Positions 17,271-26,400 of a stretch of DNA of 64,000 bases are shown piece after piece (within the stretch, counting starts at the first letter, position 1; each line of letters begins with the position of its first letter). Under the pieces are notes generated by a model that was not told the DNA's origin, did not search any database, and saw only the letters and a program-made list of their open reading frames with translations. Source of the DNA: Pseudomonas bijieensis (lineage in GTDB: Bacteria > Pseudomonadota > Gammaproteobacteria > Pseudomonadales > Pseudomonadaceae); NCBI RefSeq assembly GCF_013347965.1, contig NZ_CP048810.1:2480001-2544000 (forward strand), given 5' to 3'. Both the position numbers and the translations under genes were made by a program.

Positions 17271-17449
17271 GCCTGCGTTGCCTGAACCAAAGCCGACAAC
17301 TTCCAGGCCAAAGGTCCTACATGAAGCTCGGAAAGCGGTGTCTTGTAGCTCAAGAGCGGATCGCCCTATAGTCCCTCGTCACCCAAAAAGGCGACCGGGT
17401 TTGGCGACCCGATCTACAGAGAGACTCATCAACTTTCGAGGCTCTGCTT

Positions 17450-17722
17450 ATGACCAAATACATGCCAATCACCGGAATCGACTGCATCCCAGCCACCCTG
17501 CTCATCGACACCGAAGCCCCGCTCGATGTTCTCTTCGAAACCGCCGACTACCGCATCCGCACGGTGACCCAGTTACTGGAAAATATCGCGTTCCGTTCGG
17601 ATATCAGCTCCGATACGGTGGTGCTTTCAGACTTTTGCAAGATGCTGACAATAGCGTTGCGTGATGGGTGTGATGTGATGGACGTGATTGGGAGGCGGTT
17701 GCGGGCACAGGCAGCTGAATAA
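17450..17722 (+). CDS. DUF3077 domain protein
   Basis: A 90-residue protein of the DUF3077 family common in Pseudomonas (TEAPLDVLFETADYRIRTVTQLLENI and LSDFCKMLTIALRDGCDVM). It is all-alpha, cytoplasmic and of unknown function. A rho-independent terminator begins at its stop codon. Confidence 0.82.
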   Translation: MTKYMPITGIDCIPATLLIDTEAPLDVLFETADYRIRTVTQLLENIAFRSDISSDTVVLSDFCKMLTIALRDGCDVMDVIGRRLRAQAAE

Positions 17723-17756
17723 TGAAAACGGGCGACCTCTGGGTCGTCCGTTTTCA
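17722..17756 (+). terminator. Rho-independent terminator of the DUF3077 gene
   Basis: AAAACGGGCGAC-CTCTGG-GTCGTCCGTTTT forms a 12-bp stem with one G-U pair and a T-rich 3' arm, directly after the DUF3077 stop. The open frame starting here is this hairpin, not a real gene start. Confidence 0.85.
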
Positions 17757-17775
17757 TAAACATGGAAAGTACAAA

Positions 17776-17973
17776 ATGATTGAGACTTTTACAGAGTTTG
17801 ACCCCGCGGAATACCTCAGCACTCCAGAGGCCATTGAGGAATTTATGAGAGATGCCCTGGAAACCGGTGATGCAAACTATATCGCCAAAGCAATGGAAGT
17901 GGTCGCACGCGCCAGGAAGCACATTATTAATAGCGCACAGCCCCTTAACGCTCATTCAGACCACAGAGAATAA
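17776..17973 (+). pseudogene. Truncated addiction-module antidote (HigA-like) remnant
   Basis: A reading frame of 65 codons opens with the conserved N-terminus of the chromosomal addiction-module antidote family (TEFDPAEYLSTPEAIEEFM, then ALETGDANYIAKAMEVVAR). The family continues with a helix-turn-helix that binds the operator. Here it is replaced after about residue 47 by unrelated sequence (KHIINSAQPLNAHSDHRE). No toxin gene precedes it. GGAAAG lies before the ATG at 17776. The break coincides with the switch to AT-rich sequence, so the antitoxin was probably cut when the CDI-associated island formed. Confidence 0.72.
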
Positions 17974-18208
17974 CAAAGTCTGAAATCGGCATTTCCACAC
18001 TACTCTCTTCCCCTGAGCCAAGAACATCTTGAACGACAACCACATCTTTTAAAAAATCAAATTCAATATCAAAGCAATTAAATTCACACTGCCTAGCTAG
18101 AATTTTATCGGAGCCAGCTCTTTGCTGAAGAGCCTCCTTTAAAACCTTGCGAACATGGGGACTTAATTCTTGAACGATAAACCGCTCAACCAAACCGTCG
18201 TTGACCAT
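17945..18208 (-). CDS. Small protein of unknown function, possible orphan immunity protein
   Basis: An 87-residue acidic protein (VERFIVQELSPHVRKVLKEA, then DIEFDFLKDVVVVQDVLG and a final SDFVILCGLNER). A strong GGAGGG ribosome site precedes the ATG at 18208. I do not recognise the family. Position (last gene of a minus-strand series downstream of cdiA), size and AT-rich composition resemble orphan immunity genes of polymorphic-toxin loci. Its 3' end overlaps the antitoxin remnant on the other strand by 29 bp. Confidence 0.6.
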   Translation of the reverse strand: MVNDGLVERFIVQELSPHVRKVLKEALQQRAGSDKILARQCEFNCFDIEFDFLKDVVVVQDVLGSGEESSVEMPISDFVILCGLNER

Positions 18209-18359
18209 AGTCCCTCCATCACTTTGGAAGCGAAAAGGTGCTAAAAAGGGGGACTGCTAAAATGGGCACGCCAAACATGTTAAGTAAGTGCCATTCAAAT
18301 CTATCCCCTTTTCCCATTTTCTTTTTTTATTTGATAACATGGTCTATCCCCACCCCACT

Positions 18360-18713
18360 TTAAACTTTAAGCACAACAGAGAAATCCGCCCCCAGTTCTT
18401 CTCTCAACATCATGACTAACCGCTCCCCCTCTCGCCTAAACTCACGCTCCAACTTCTCACTCTTAAACCCGGAGTTTGGTGGATAATCAGCATCCAACGT
18501 CTCATCATAAATGGCGGCCCATTTTAATATTCTCACCTGAAGCTCTTTAGAGATAGGGAGTTCACAAGGATCCATATCCCGATAATCACCAGGCAACATA
18601 TTCCAAATAGGAAAGCACTGATAATCCGCCATCAGTTTTATATATTTCACTAACCCGTACTGAATAAGGTTTACACCTTCCAATCCACTTTTCAGGAGGA
18701 TGAGGCCATCCAC
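18360..18713 (-). CDS. Immunity-like protein (polymorphic toxin cluster)
   Basis: Up to 117 residues. The conserved-looking body starts at VKYIKLMADYQCFPIW and continues CELPISKELQVRILKWAAIYDE to LREELGADFSVVL. Proteins of this make-up are often found beside Rhs or CDI toxins as immunity-like or orphan genes; this is from memory. The frame opens at ATG 18713, overlapping the upstream gene by 22 bp, but a GTG about 22 codons in is an alternative start. It follows the 70-residue gene on the same strand, and the two may form one transcript. Confidence 0.6.
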   Translation of the reverse strand: MDGLILLKSGLEGVNLIQYGLVKYIKLMADYQCFPIWNMLPGDYRDMDPCELPISKELQVRILKWAAIYDETLDADYPPNSGFKSEKLEREFRREGERLVMMLREELGADFSVVLKV

Positions 18714-18904
18714 TCAACATCAAAATCGACTAATTGGGCTTGAAGTCCCGTTTCATGCTCAAACCAATAATCGAATCCTTCACCTTCATTTTTTTCCAAG
18801 AATAAATAATACCCACCGGTGCCTCCATCGCGATCATCATCAACAAATATTTTCCAACCTAGATACTCACCACTAACAACTACACCCTTTCGAATTATAG
18901 ACAT
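18692..18904 (-). CDS. Immunity-like protein next to an orphan toxin tip
   Basis: A 70-residue protein (RKGVVVSGEYLGWKIFVDDD, GGYYLFLEK, FDYWFEHETGLQAQLVDFDV) with an all-beta look. Its ATG at 18904 is 9 bp downstream of the stop of a toxin C-terminal fragment (18914-19162), the usual toxin-immunity spacing. I infer that it is the cognate immunity protein of that displaced toxin. The gene itself appears intact. Confidence 0.65.
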   Translation of the reverse strand: MSIIRKGVVVSGEYLGWKIFVDDDRDGGTGGYYLFLEKNEGEGFDYWFEHETGLQAQLVDFDVEWMASSS

Positions 18905-18913
18905 AATTACATC

Positions 18914-19162
18914 CTAATCCACGTAGGGAACATGATTATTAGATATATAACTTCCAGTCACAGGATTTTTAACTCCAAAATGCACGTGCGGAACTCCTGG
19001 AGCGTGTGCTCCTGATATAGATCCTGAATCGATACGGAATTCTCTTGTACCATCCGCGCTATGGAACACACCAGAACCAGGCTTACCGATTTCCCTATAC
19101 CCAGGACCCAGATATTGCTGTCCTGCTGATAGAGAATTCGGGGACAGACCACTATTAAAATA
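18914..19162 (-). pseudogene. Orphan CdiA/polymorphic-toxin C-terminal fragment (PHVHF type)
   Basis: An open stretch of 82 codons on the minus strand has no usable start of its own. It ends LGPGYREIGKPGSGVFHSAD, FRIDSGSISGAHAPGVPHVHFG and NNHVPYVD. GKPGSGVFxSADGTRxFR followed by PHVHF is, from memory, the pattern of polymorphic toxin type 24-like tips fused to filamentous haemagglutinins and Rhs proteins. The 5' side runs into a 14-bp inverted repeat (19139-19204), where the body of the donor protein is missing. The adjacent downstream gene is the probable immunity partner. The fragment is too short to be secreted alone and is best seen as a displaced cassette usable for recombination with cdiA. 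Confidence 0.7.
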
Positions 19163-19204
19163 CTAGACTGCTACCGGTCAACCCCTAATCGTGGTCTGTC
19201 CCCG
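19139..19204. repeat. 14-bp perfect inverted repeat at a module junction
   Basis: CGGGGACAGACCAC (19139-19152) and its exact inverse (19191-19204) are separated by 38 bp. Related GGGGACAGACC or GGTCTGTCCCC copies lie at the other junctions of the island (18341-18351, 19728-19738, 20000-20010). It looks like the fused ends of a lost insertion element or its scar. Confidence 0.75.
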
Positions 19205-19239
19205 TTTATTCGGTTTGACCCTGAGGGATCCTTTCCCTC

Positions 19240-19569
19240 TCAATCACATCTGTAATCATCTGGAATTTTTGGCCACGACGGGTGTTTTGCCAGAACATCA
19301 AGATCATCATATATATCCCTAAAAAAATTTGAAAGATCTAGAAATCTCGTGCGCCCTAAAATTATTGCCACAATCAATCCAACATCATCTTCTCTCTCTA
19401 GTGACTCCAAAGCCTTAGCAATGCATTTCTTGCCTTCTTCGAACCTTTCTAGAAACTCAGCATCCCAATTCAAGCTATAATCAGCAACCCAATCTGCTCC
19501 CTCGCCCCCTCCTTCCTTCGCTTCCATCAGCTTGACAATTACGCCCTTTAACTCTTCCAAATCGCTCAT
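19240..19569 (-). CDS. Putative immunity protein of a second orphan toxin module
   Basis: A 109-residue acidic protein (SDLEELKGVIVKLMEAKEGG, DAEFLERFEEGKKCIAKALE, LIVAIILGRTRFLDLSNFFR). It is predicted helical. Its ATG overlaps the stop of the upstream toxin fragment as ATGA (19566-19569), a strong sign of translational coupling between toxin and immunity genes. The family is not recognised. Direct and inverted copies of GACCCTGAGGGATCC lie just downstream (19217-19231) and beyond the IS remnant (19989-20003). Confidence 0.65.
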   Translation of the reverse strand: MSDLEELKGVIVKLMEAKEGGGEGADWVADYSLNWDAEFLERFEEGKKCIAKALESLEREDDVGLIVAIILGRTRFLDLSNFFRDIYDDLDVLAKHPSWPKIPDDYRCD

Positions 19570-19724
19570 CTCAATTTCCTCCCAGCCGCCACAGCTTTTT
19601 TTGTCTCATCTGCATTTATCGAGCCATCCAAACTCAATACAAATCTCACGTTACCAAACCTATCAAAAACCTCCAAATGATCATTATGTATGATTATCCA
19701 AAGACAAATACAAAGACAAATAAC
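19566..19724 (-). pseudogene. Second orphan toxin C-terminal fragment
   Basis: The minus-strand frame ends IIIHNDHLEVFDRFGNVRFV, LDGSINADETKKAV and GRKLR. A strand-turn-strand NDHLEVFDxxGN segment near the C-terminus is common in small ribonuclease-type toxin tips. Its 5' part is lost where an IS4-like remnant begins (19725). The ATGA overlap with the following gene supports a toxin-immunity pair. It is not expected to be functional alone. Confidence 0.6.
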
Positions 19725-20010
19725 GGAGACAGACCCTGAGGGGTCGATTGCGGCTCTGACCAATTACCTCATCTTCCTGATAGGGCTACAGGCGCGTGAA
19801 AGCAAATTGGAACAGCGCTATCAAAGCAACAGTCTTAAAGATCGGCGAGTGCTTTCGTTGTGGCGTTTAGGGCTGGAGTATTGGCGTTGCTGTACGGATT
19901 TTGGCGGACGAGAGCATTTAGAAAAACTGGAGCAGGCTCTGCGCGATGAGGTGCATCATCAGGCGCAGAGCTTGGAGTAGATTTGTGGGGATCCCTCAGG
20001 GTCTGTCCCC
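19725..20010 (+). mobile_element. Internally deleted IS4-like element
   Basis: Inverted ends, GAGACAGACCCTGAGGGGTC (19726-19745) and the inverse of GACAGACCCTGAGGGATCC (19989-20007), enclose a coding remnant on the plus strand. The remnant ends at 19980 and reads NYLIFLIGLQARES, QSNSLKDRRVLSLWRLGLEY, to the stop. This resembles the C-terminus of IS4-family transposases, where QxNTxxxRxVLS is common. The catalytic DDE region and the 5' half are missing. No target-site duplication is evident. The element is about 0.29 kb and not autonomous. Confidence 0.7.
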
Positions 20011-20055
20011 GGTTCCCCCGGTTCCCTTTCAAATCTGTCCCTTTTTTTCTTATCT

Positions 20056-20403
20056 CTATCGTATTTCTAAAAAATTCAAATCTGTTTCTCTAACTTTCGA
20101 AGACTTTAAAAAAGATATAAATCTGTCCAATACCATCTGAAGGCTATTATTAAATTCTGAAGGAACTAAACTAAGCACATCCTCTAACTCACAGCAATCC
20201 ATCACCAATCTACTAAGCTCTGGAGAGATACCCTTCTCTCTCAGAATTCTCGAATTCCTTGGTGAAAAAAGAAGCCTTTCAGCCTCTTCCAGAGACATCG
20301 TGCCATTTTGCACAGAAATCAATAGCCCTATCGACAAAGCAGATAAAAATCTAGCTGCCTCTTCAGCCTCAAAAACTTCCAATACTAAAGACATATCTTT
20401 CAT
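20056..20403 (-). CDS. Putative immunity protein of the intact CdiA (CdiI position)
   Basis: A 115-residue helical protein (SLVLEVFEAEEAARFLSALS, GTMSLEEAERLLFSPRNSRI, ELSRLVMDCCELEDVLSLVP). Its ATG (20401-20403) directly follows the cdiA stop (20404-20406) with no gap, exactly where cdiI lies in a BAI-type CDI operon. By that position it should bind and neutralise the C-terminal toxin of the adjacent CdiA in the cytoplasm of sister cells. The sequence belongs to no family I can name; the assignment is positional. It is AT-richer than cdiA. Confidence 0.7.
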   Translation of the reverse strand: MKDMSLVLEVFEAEEAARFLSALSIGLLISVQNGTMSLEEAERLLFSPRNSRILREKGISPELSRLVMDCCELEDVLSLVPSEFNNSLQMVLDRFISFLKSSKVRETDLNFLEIR

Positions 20404-23400
20404 TTAGTTATTGCTCCAACCGGGTTTAGTCTTCACATTAAAAACCTTTCCACTCTCGCTCTGAAAATAATGAACCGAGACTCTAGATCCATCCGAAGAG
20501 AAGCCATCCTTATAGACTTTCGTCCATTTACCTGGTTCAACCTTACGTAAGTCATCTAGGACGGCCATATTATTCACAACATTTTTTGTCGTCCCACCAT
20601 TTTTTTCCCGAAAACCTTCTGGGTACTGAGGAGCTTTCCTTATTGATTCGTATACATTTCTAATTCCAGAATTTTTATCGTCTCCCCCTACAATACCGAC
20701 CTTAACCCCGGTTGTACCACCCTTCCCCCCAGCAGTCGACGAGAACAGATCCGTCCCCGGATACAGCGCATCCAAAGCAACGTCCGTCAGCAGCCCCACT
20801 ACCTCGCCATTTTCAGACCGCGACTTCTCTGCAATGCTGGTATTAATGGCTTGCTGGTTATTCTGTGCGGACAGCCAAAGTTGTATCGAATGCGCAAAAC
20901 TGCTTTCGCTACCGGAAACCCTGACCTCCTCCAGCAATTTCTCATTTGCAGGAATCTCGTCTGCTAACTGCTGCGTAACGTTCGCGCACCCTGCTGGGTT
21001 TTGTCGGCAGTACTGTCCAAACTCTTTGTTGCGGGTAGCATCAAGATTGTTGTAATAATCCCGGATGGACTGGCACTCGGCTGGCGACGTGCAAGCATTC
21101 AGCTTCTGTTCTCTTTCGACCAGTTCCGCGTGAAACAGATAGTTGTAGGTGGTCGCGTTCTCGGCAATCTTCGAGCCTGTATCCAGATCGCCTCCGACCG
21201 CAGCTGCCGCCAACAAACCCGTTAGCTGCGACAGCACCACTTGCAGCTCGTCGTTCCCGTTCGCAATTTTGGTCATGCCGGGAATCAGCGCTTCGTTCAA
21301 ACCAGCGGCGACCGCACCTGTCTTGAAATCACTCCCCGTCAGTTCAGCCAGTAGCCCTCCCATGATCGCGTGGGCAACGATTTTCTGAAGGCCGCCATCG
21401 GGGAACTTGATGGTATCGCCAACCCATTTGAATCCCGTGGCCATGGCCACATTGCCGGCCTCCCCCAACAACGCCGCCCCCAGGTTGTCACCAAAACTGC
21501 CGCCCCCAATGGCAGTTGAGATTCCACTAGAGAGCACCGCACGGCCACCCGTTCGGATAGCAACATCGGTGAAGTTAGTGCTGGTAAGCAGGTTGGCGTT
21601 TTTTGGACCTTGCGACGCGGCGGAGAACCAATTGCTGTCCGCATAATTGAGTACGCCAGCGGTAACCCCCGCAATAGCGGCCCCCTTCAGGCTGTCCGAA
21701 CTAAACGTTTCCTTAAGCGCAGCCCCCAGGTTGCCTTTATTGTTGATGGTGCTGGTTACCGCAGTAGTCGCCAGACTGGTGGCAACAGCGCCACCGGCAC
21801 CAGCGCCCACCACGCCCAGCCCTGCCGGCCCCATAACGAACGACATCAAAATGGCAATGATGAGCTGCGAAGCAGGACCCAGCCCGGAATTGTTGTACTT
21901 GAACGACTCGTGAATCTCTTTCACTTGCCGCCAATCCACATCCCCCCGTGCTTCGGCCTCTTTCAGCCAGGCCAATTTCGGATCGGCCTTGACCATCGCA
22001 TCGATGGATTGGCTGACCGTTTCCTGATTGACCTGCTTGACGTCGATTTGGAGGCCATCGACGGCTTTGATCATGATGTTGCCAGCGGCCACCATCTGGG
22101 TCTGGCGCAAGGTTTCGTCAGTGTTTCCTTTGCCTTTGGACGAGACCCAAAAAGCGCTGTTGTTGGTTTTTTCGTGGGTTTCTTGATGGAGGTCTTTCAC
22201 CCCTTCGAAAGTAATCGAACCGCCGCTCTGCACCGTAATGTCATCGCCACTGTTCAGCTTCGCAGCCTGATAATGCTGGTCACTCCCACTGACCAACGTC
22301 AGATCCCCCCCGGTGGTGATCTGACTGCTCACATTAGTGACCTTCGTGACCTCATCGTGCTGAGTCTGCTTTTTCCCCCAACTACCCTTTTTCTTTTTGT
22401 CATACAGTGAATAATCACTGTCTTGTGCAGCCAGCACCCCAAGTTTCTCGCCAGCCACAAGATAAGCTTCGTCGCCCGCGCTAATGCGGCTGGAGATAAG
22501 CGCCAGGTCCTTACCTGCGCTCATCGTGACATCCTCGCCAGCGCTGATGGAACTGCCGATCTGTTTGACGTGGTCTTCCTGGATCGTGACTTTTTTCGTC
22601 TTGGAGTAAAAATGGGTTTCATCGGCCCCGGAGGAGACTGTCATATCTTCTCCTGCGGCCAGCGCGACATTGCGATCAGCGCTGATCTGACTGGCGACGG
22701 CGTTGAAGTCTCGGGCGGCGCTAACAATGATGTCGCGACCCGCTTCCGCGCTCGAACCAAACTGCGTCACCGAGCTTTTGCGAGCACCGATATTGCTGGA
22801 GCTTTCCTGTTGTGCCGAGACAATGCTGGCATCCCGACCGGCATCGATCCGGGTATCGCGACCACTGACCGTGACGCTGCCAATATTTTTATAGTCCCGA
22901 CCGGCGCCCATGTTCAGATCATTAGCAGCCTCGATGCGTGCGGCGCTGTCCATGTAATCCTGCCGCCGGCTGTAATTTGCAGTGGTAACAGTGCGCTCAT
23001 TGACGATGTCCCCCGACACCGTATTCATGCTGATGTCACGCCCAGAAATGATGCCGCCAGCGGTATTGACTATAGTGTTGCCGGCTAGCAAATCGAGACG
23101 GTTTCCGGCTTCGATCAATCCACTGCTGGCGATGTTTTGGCCTGCCATGGCGGACAGGTTGTGGGTTGCCCGGAGCGTACCAGCGTTGATCAGATCTTTA
23201 CCGGCGATCAGCGTCACGTCCTGACCGGCAATTAATGCCCCAGTAGGTGCCAGGCGGTTGTTGGCCTGAGCCAGGTAGAGCACCGGCACCAAGACTTTTT
23301 CTCCATTCACTTCGTGCTCTTCGAGCCAGACGATGTCGTGAGTCAGCGCCGCGACTTGCTCTGAAGTCAGCGTTACGCCCATCGACAAACCGAGTTGCTG

Positions 23401-26400
23401 TTTGCTGGCGATGGCATTGTTCATCAGGTACTTGAACATCGCGTCGTCGGAGGTCTGGCCGTCAATGAAGCGCTGGCCGGTGCGAGCGACGACCGCTTGC
23501 TGGATCAGGCGCTGTTCGAATAGGCCATCACCCAGACGCTTCTGGCTCTCGTCGGGGTTGTAACCCAGGTTGGAGAGCAGGTAGTCCGAGCTCATGAACT
23601 GTTTCAACTCGGTCAGCACCGGGTTGGTTTCGATGAGGTATTTCTGCGGGTTGGATTGGAACGAGGTGTCCGGCAGTCCCTGAACCCGCTCGAGTGTCTG
23701 ACTGGCCACTGGGGCAACGGCTGCTGTATTGCCCACGAACGGGACGACGTTGGTCGCCGGGTTCCCGCTGGAGCCATCGACGTTCACGGTCCCTACTTCG
23801 GTGATGCCGCCGGAACCGCTGTTGCGGCTCGGCATTGGAAGGGAGTGGCCGGTTTCGACGGGGGCGCTGACATTGAGCGCACTGGCGCTCACATTACCGT
23901 TGTTGGTTTGACGACTGATCAGGGCCAGTTGCCGATCAGTGGTTGCCACCGGGGCAACAGCACCGACCTGAACGCTTCGAGCCTGAGTATCAGGCAGGTC
24001 TTGTTGGCGCTGGGCAGCGCTGATCGAGGCGCTGCTCATGCTCCAGTTTTGTGGCCCGCCGCTGGCCAGGGTTACCTGTTGAGCCGACCCACCCTGGCCG
24101 CTCAAGCGAAACAGGCCGTTTTGCCCCGTTGGCAAGGTAAAGCCAGGCAAACTCAGTGGGTTGACTTGCTGCTGGGCAAGATCAGGAGGCAGCTGACTGT
24201 TGATCCTGACCACGGTAGTCCCGGTACCGTTTGCCCTGGTATCCGCGACTTTGTTCGCACCACCGGCAGTGTTGTAGTCCTGATGGATGACACTGTTCTG
24301 CAGATCCTGGGTGGCCGAGATCGAGACATTGCCACCCGCCTGGACAACGGCGTTGCGACTGCCGACCGTACTAACGGCCCCGGAACTGTCCTTGGCGATT
24401 TCGATGTCACTGAGCAACTTGTACTGGTCCAGGTTCGGCAGCTCAAGCAGGTTATTCGGATCGTACTGGGATGACATTGACGTTTCGAAGCCATACTTCA
24501 ATCCGGGCAATACAATGTTGTAACCAAAGCGAGCGCTGACAACTGCTCCGGTTTCACTGTCCTTGAGAGACACTACTTCGTACGACTCCCCCTCTCGTCC
24601 GCCCTCTCTCTCACGGCCAGATTTAGGTATGGCTTTGTGAATGCCACCGTCCAGGTCGAGGTAATACACATAAGGGAAATCAGGGTTGTTTCGTTGGTTG
24701 TAAGGCGTCAAGACATTGGTAAAAAACCGGTCAGTATTACCGTCACTCATGCCCGCGACCTGATAACTGCGCGTGCGCTCGATGGTCCCATTCTGTGCGC
24801 CAATGTTTTGAAAACTGTCAGCCGTGATATTGATATTGCCAGCAGCGCTCACGGTGCTTTTGCTATTGAGAAAAGACCCGCCCTGAAAAACGAAATCCTT
24901 ACCGGCGAAGAGCTGCGCGGAGGCACTGGTGTCGTTGTCGATGCTTTCGAACACCTCGCGAGCAGCCAATGTAAATGTGAAATAGTCCCCCCGGCAGTCG
25001 TTACATATATTGGCGATAAAACCTGAGATCAGCTTGCGGCCACCAGAAGCCACTTCGCCCTCGGTACGATTCTGAAATACATCAGCGTTTAACGTGAATG
25101 CGCCACCACTTTCCATTGCGCCGGAAACGTTGTGAACACCAGCAGCTCGTGCGGCTGCGCCATAACCACCGATTACAACATTACCAAGCCCGTATAGGTT
25201 CCCCTTTTGGTTGGTGAAGTCAGCGACGCCCAGCGTCATGTCAGCGCCGCTAAATACCAGCCCACGATCATTGAGCAGCGAAGGGGTTTTCAGAGTGAGG
25301 TTCCGGGCGGAACCCAGCGTTCCATAATTGACGAGGCTCCCGGCCTGAATGGTCAGGTTTGCATTGGAAGTCAGACGCCCAGCATTGGTCAGTTGTCCGC
25401 CGATGTTTACCGTAGAGTCACCGCCACCGGCGATGCTGGAAGCCGCATTCAGATTCAGTTGCGCCGCCGTCAAGGCAAGACCACCGAGGCTCGACATTCG
25501 TCCGTTGCCACCGTAGTTGCCGCCCAACGTTAGGCTAATGGAGCCATCACTGGCAATCAGCCCCTCGTTGCTCCAGTTGACCCCGCTGCCCACCAGACTG
25601 CTGGATGCCAGCAATTGCCCAGTGCTGGTCTGGCTCAGGTTGTTGACGTTGACAGTCAGCCGCCCCGCCTGGATCACGCTGCTGTTGGTCCAGCTATCGG
25701 CAGTCAGCGTCAGCCCCCCGCGCGTGACAAGGCTGCCACCGGCGTTGGTGATGTTGGCCGTGGAGATGTCAAAGACGCCGCCGCCCACATGCAACAAGCT
25801 GCCGCCCAAGTTCTGGAAGCTCGTGGCGTTGAGGGTCAGGTCACTGTTGGCGGTTTCCAGGGTGCCGTTACGGTTATCGAACAGCCCACCGATCTGGAAG
25901 TTGGTCTTGCCACTGCTGCCCAAGGCACGCAACTGACCGGTCTGGTTATCCAGGCTGGCGGCTTTGATCGCCAAGGTACTGTCGCTTTCGATGATGCCCA
26001 GGCGGTTGTTCAAAGCGCCGCTCAGGTCCAGATCGATCTGGCTACCCGCGATCTGACCATCGTTATCACCACTGTTATCGAAATTGGCGCCGGTGACGTT
26101 GACCTTGCCCTTGGCGTACAACCCACCGTTGCGGTTGTCGAAGTTGCCGGTGATGACGGTGGCGTCGCCGGTCTGTGCGGAAATGCGTCCGCCGTAGTTA
26201 TCGACTCCGCCCCGTGCGGTCAGGCTCAGGCGTTGGGCCTGGGTGATGCCGCCCTGGCGGTTGTTGTTCAGGTCGTAGCCGTTTTTCAGCACGCCGGTCA
26301 GTTGTGTGGTGAGCAAACCTTGCAGGCTGGCAAGGACGCCGCCACGGTTATCGAAATGGCGGCCCGTTACGGTCACGTCGCCGGCCTTGGCTTGGAGCCG

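Noticed and set aside
19690..19980. A 96-codon plus-strand frame taken as an intact gene
   Set aside because: Its first third is IS-end sequence and the rest is only the tail of an IS4-like transposase between inverted ends, so it is a remnant.
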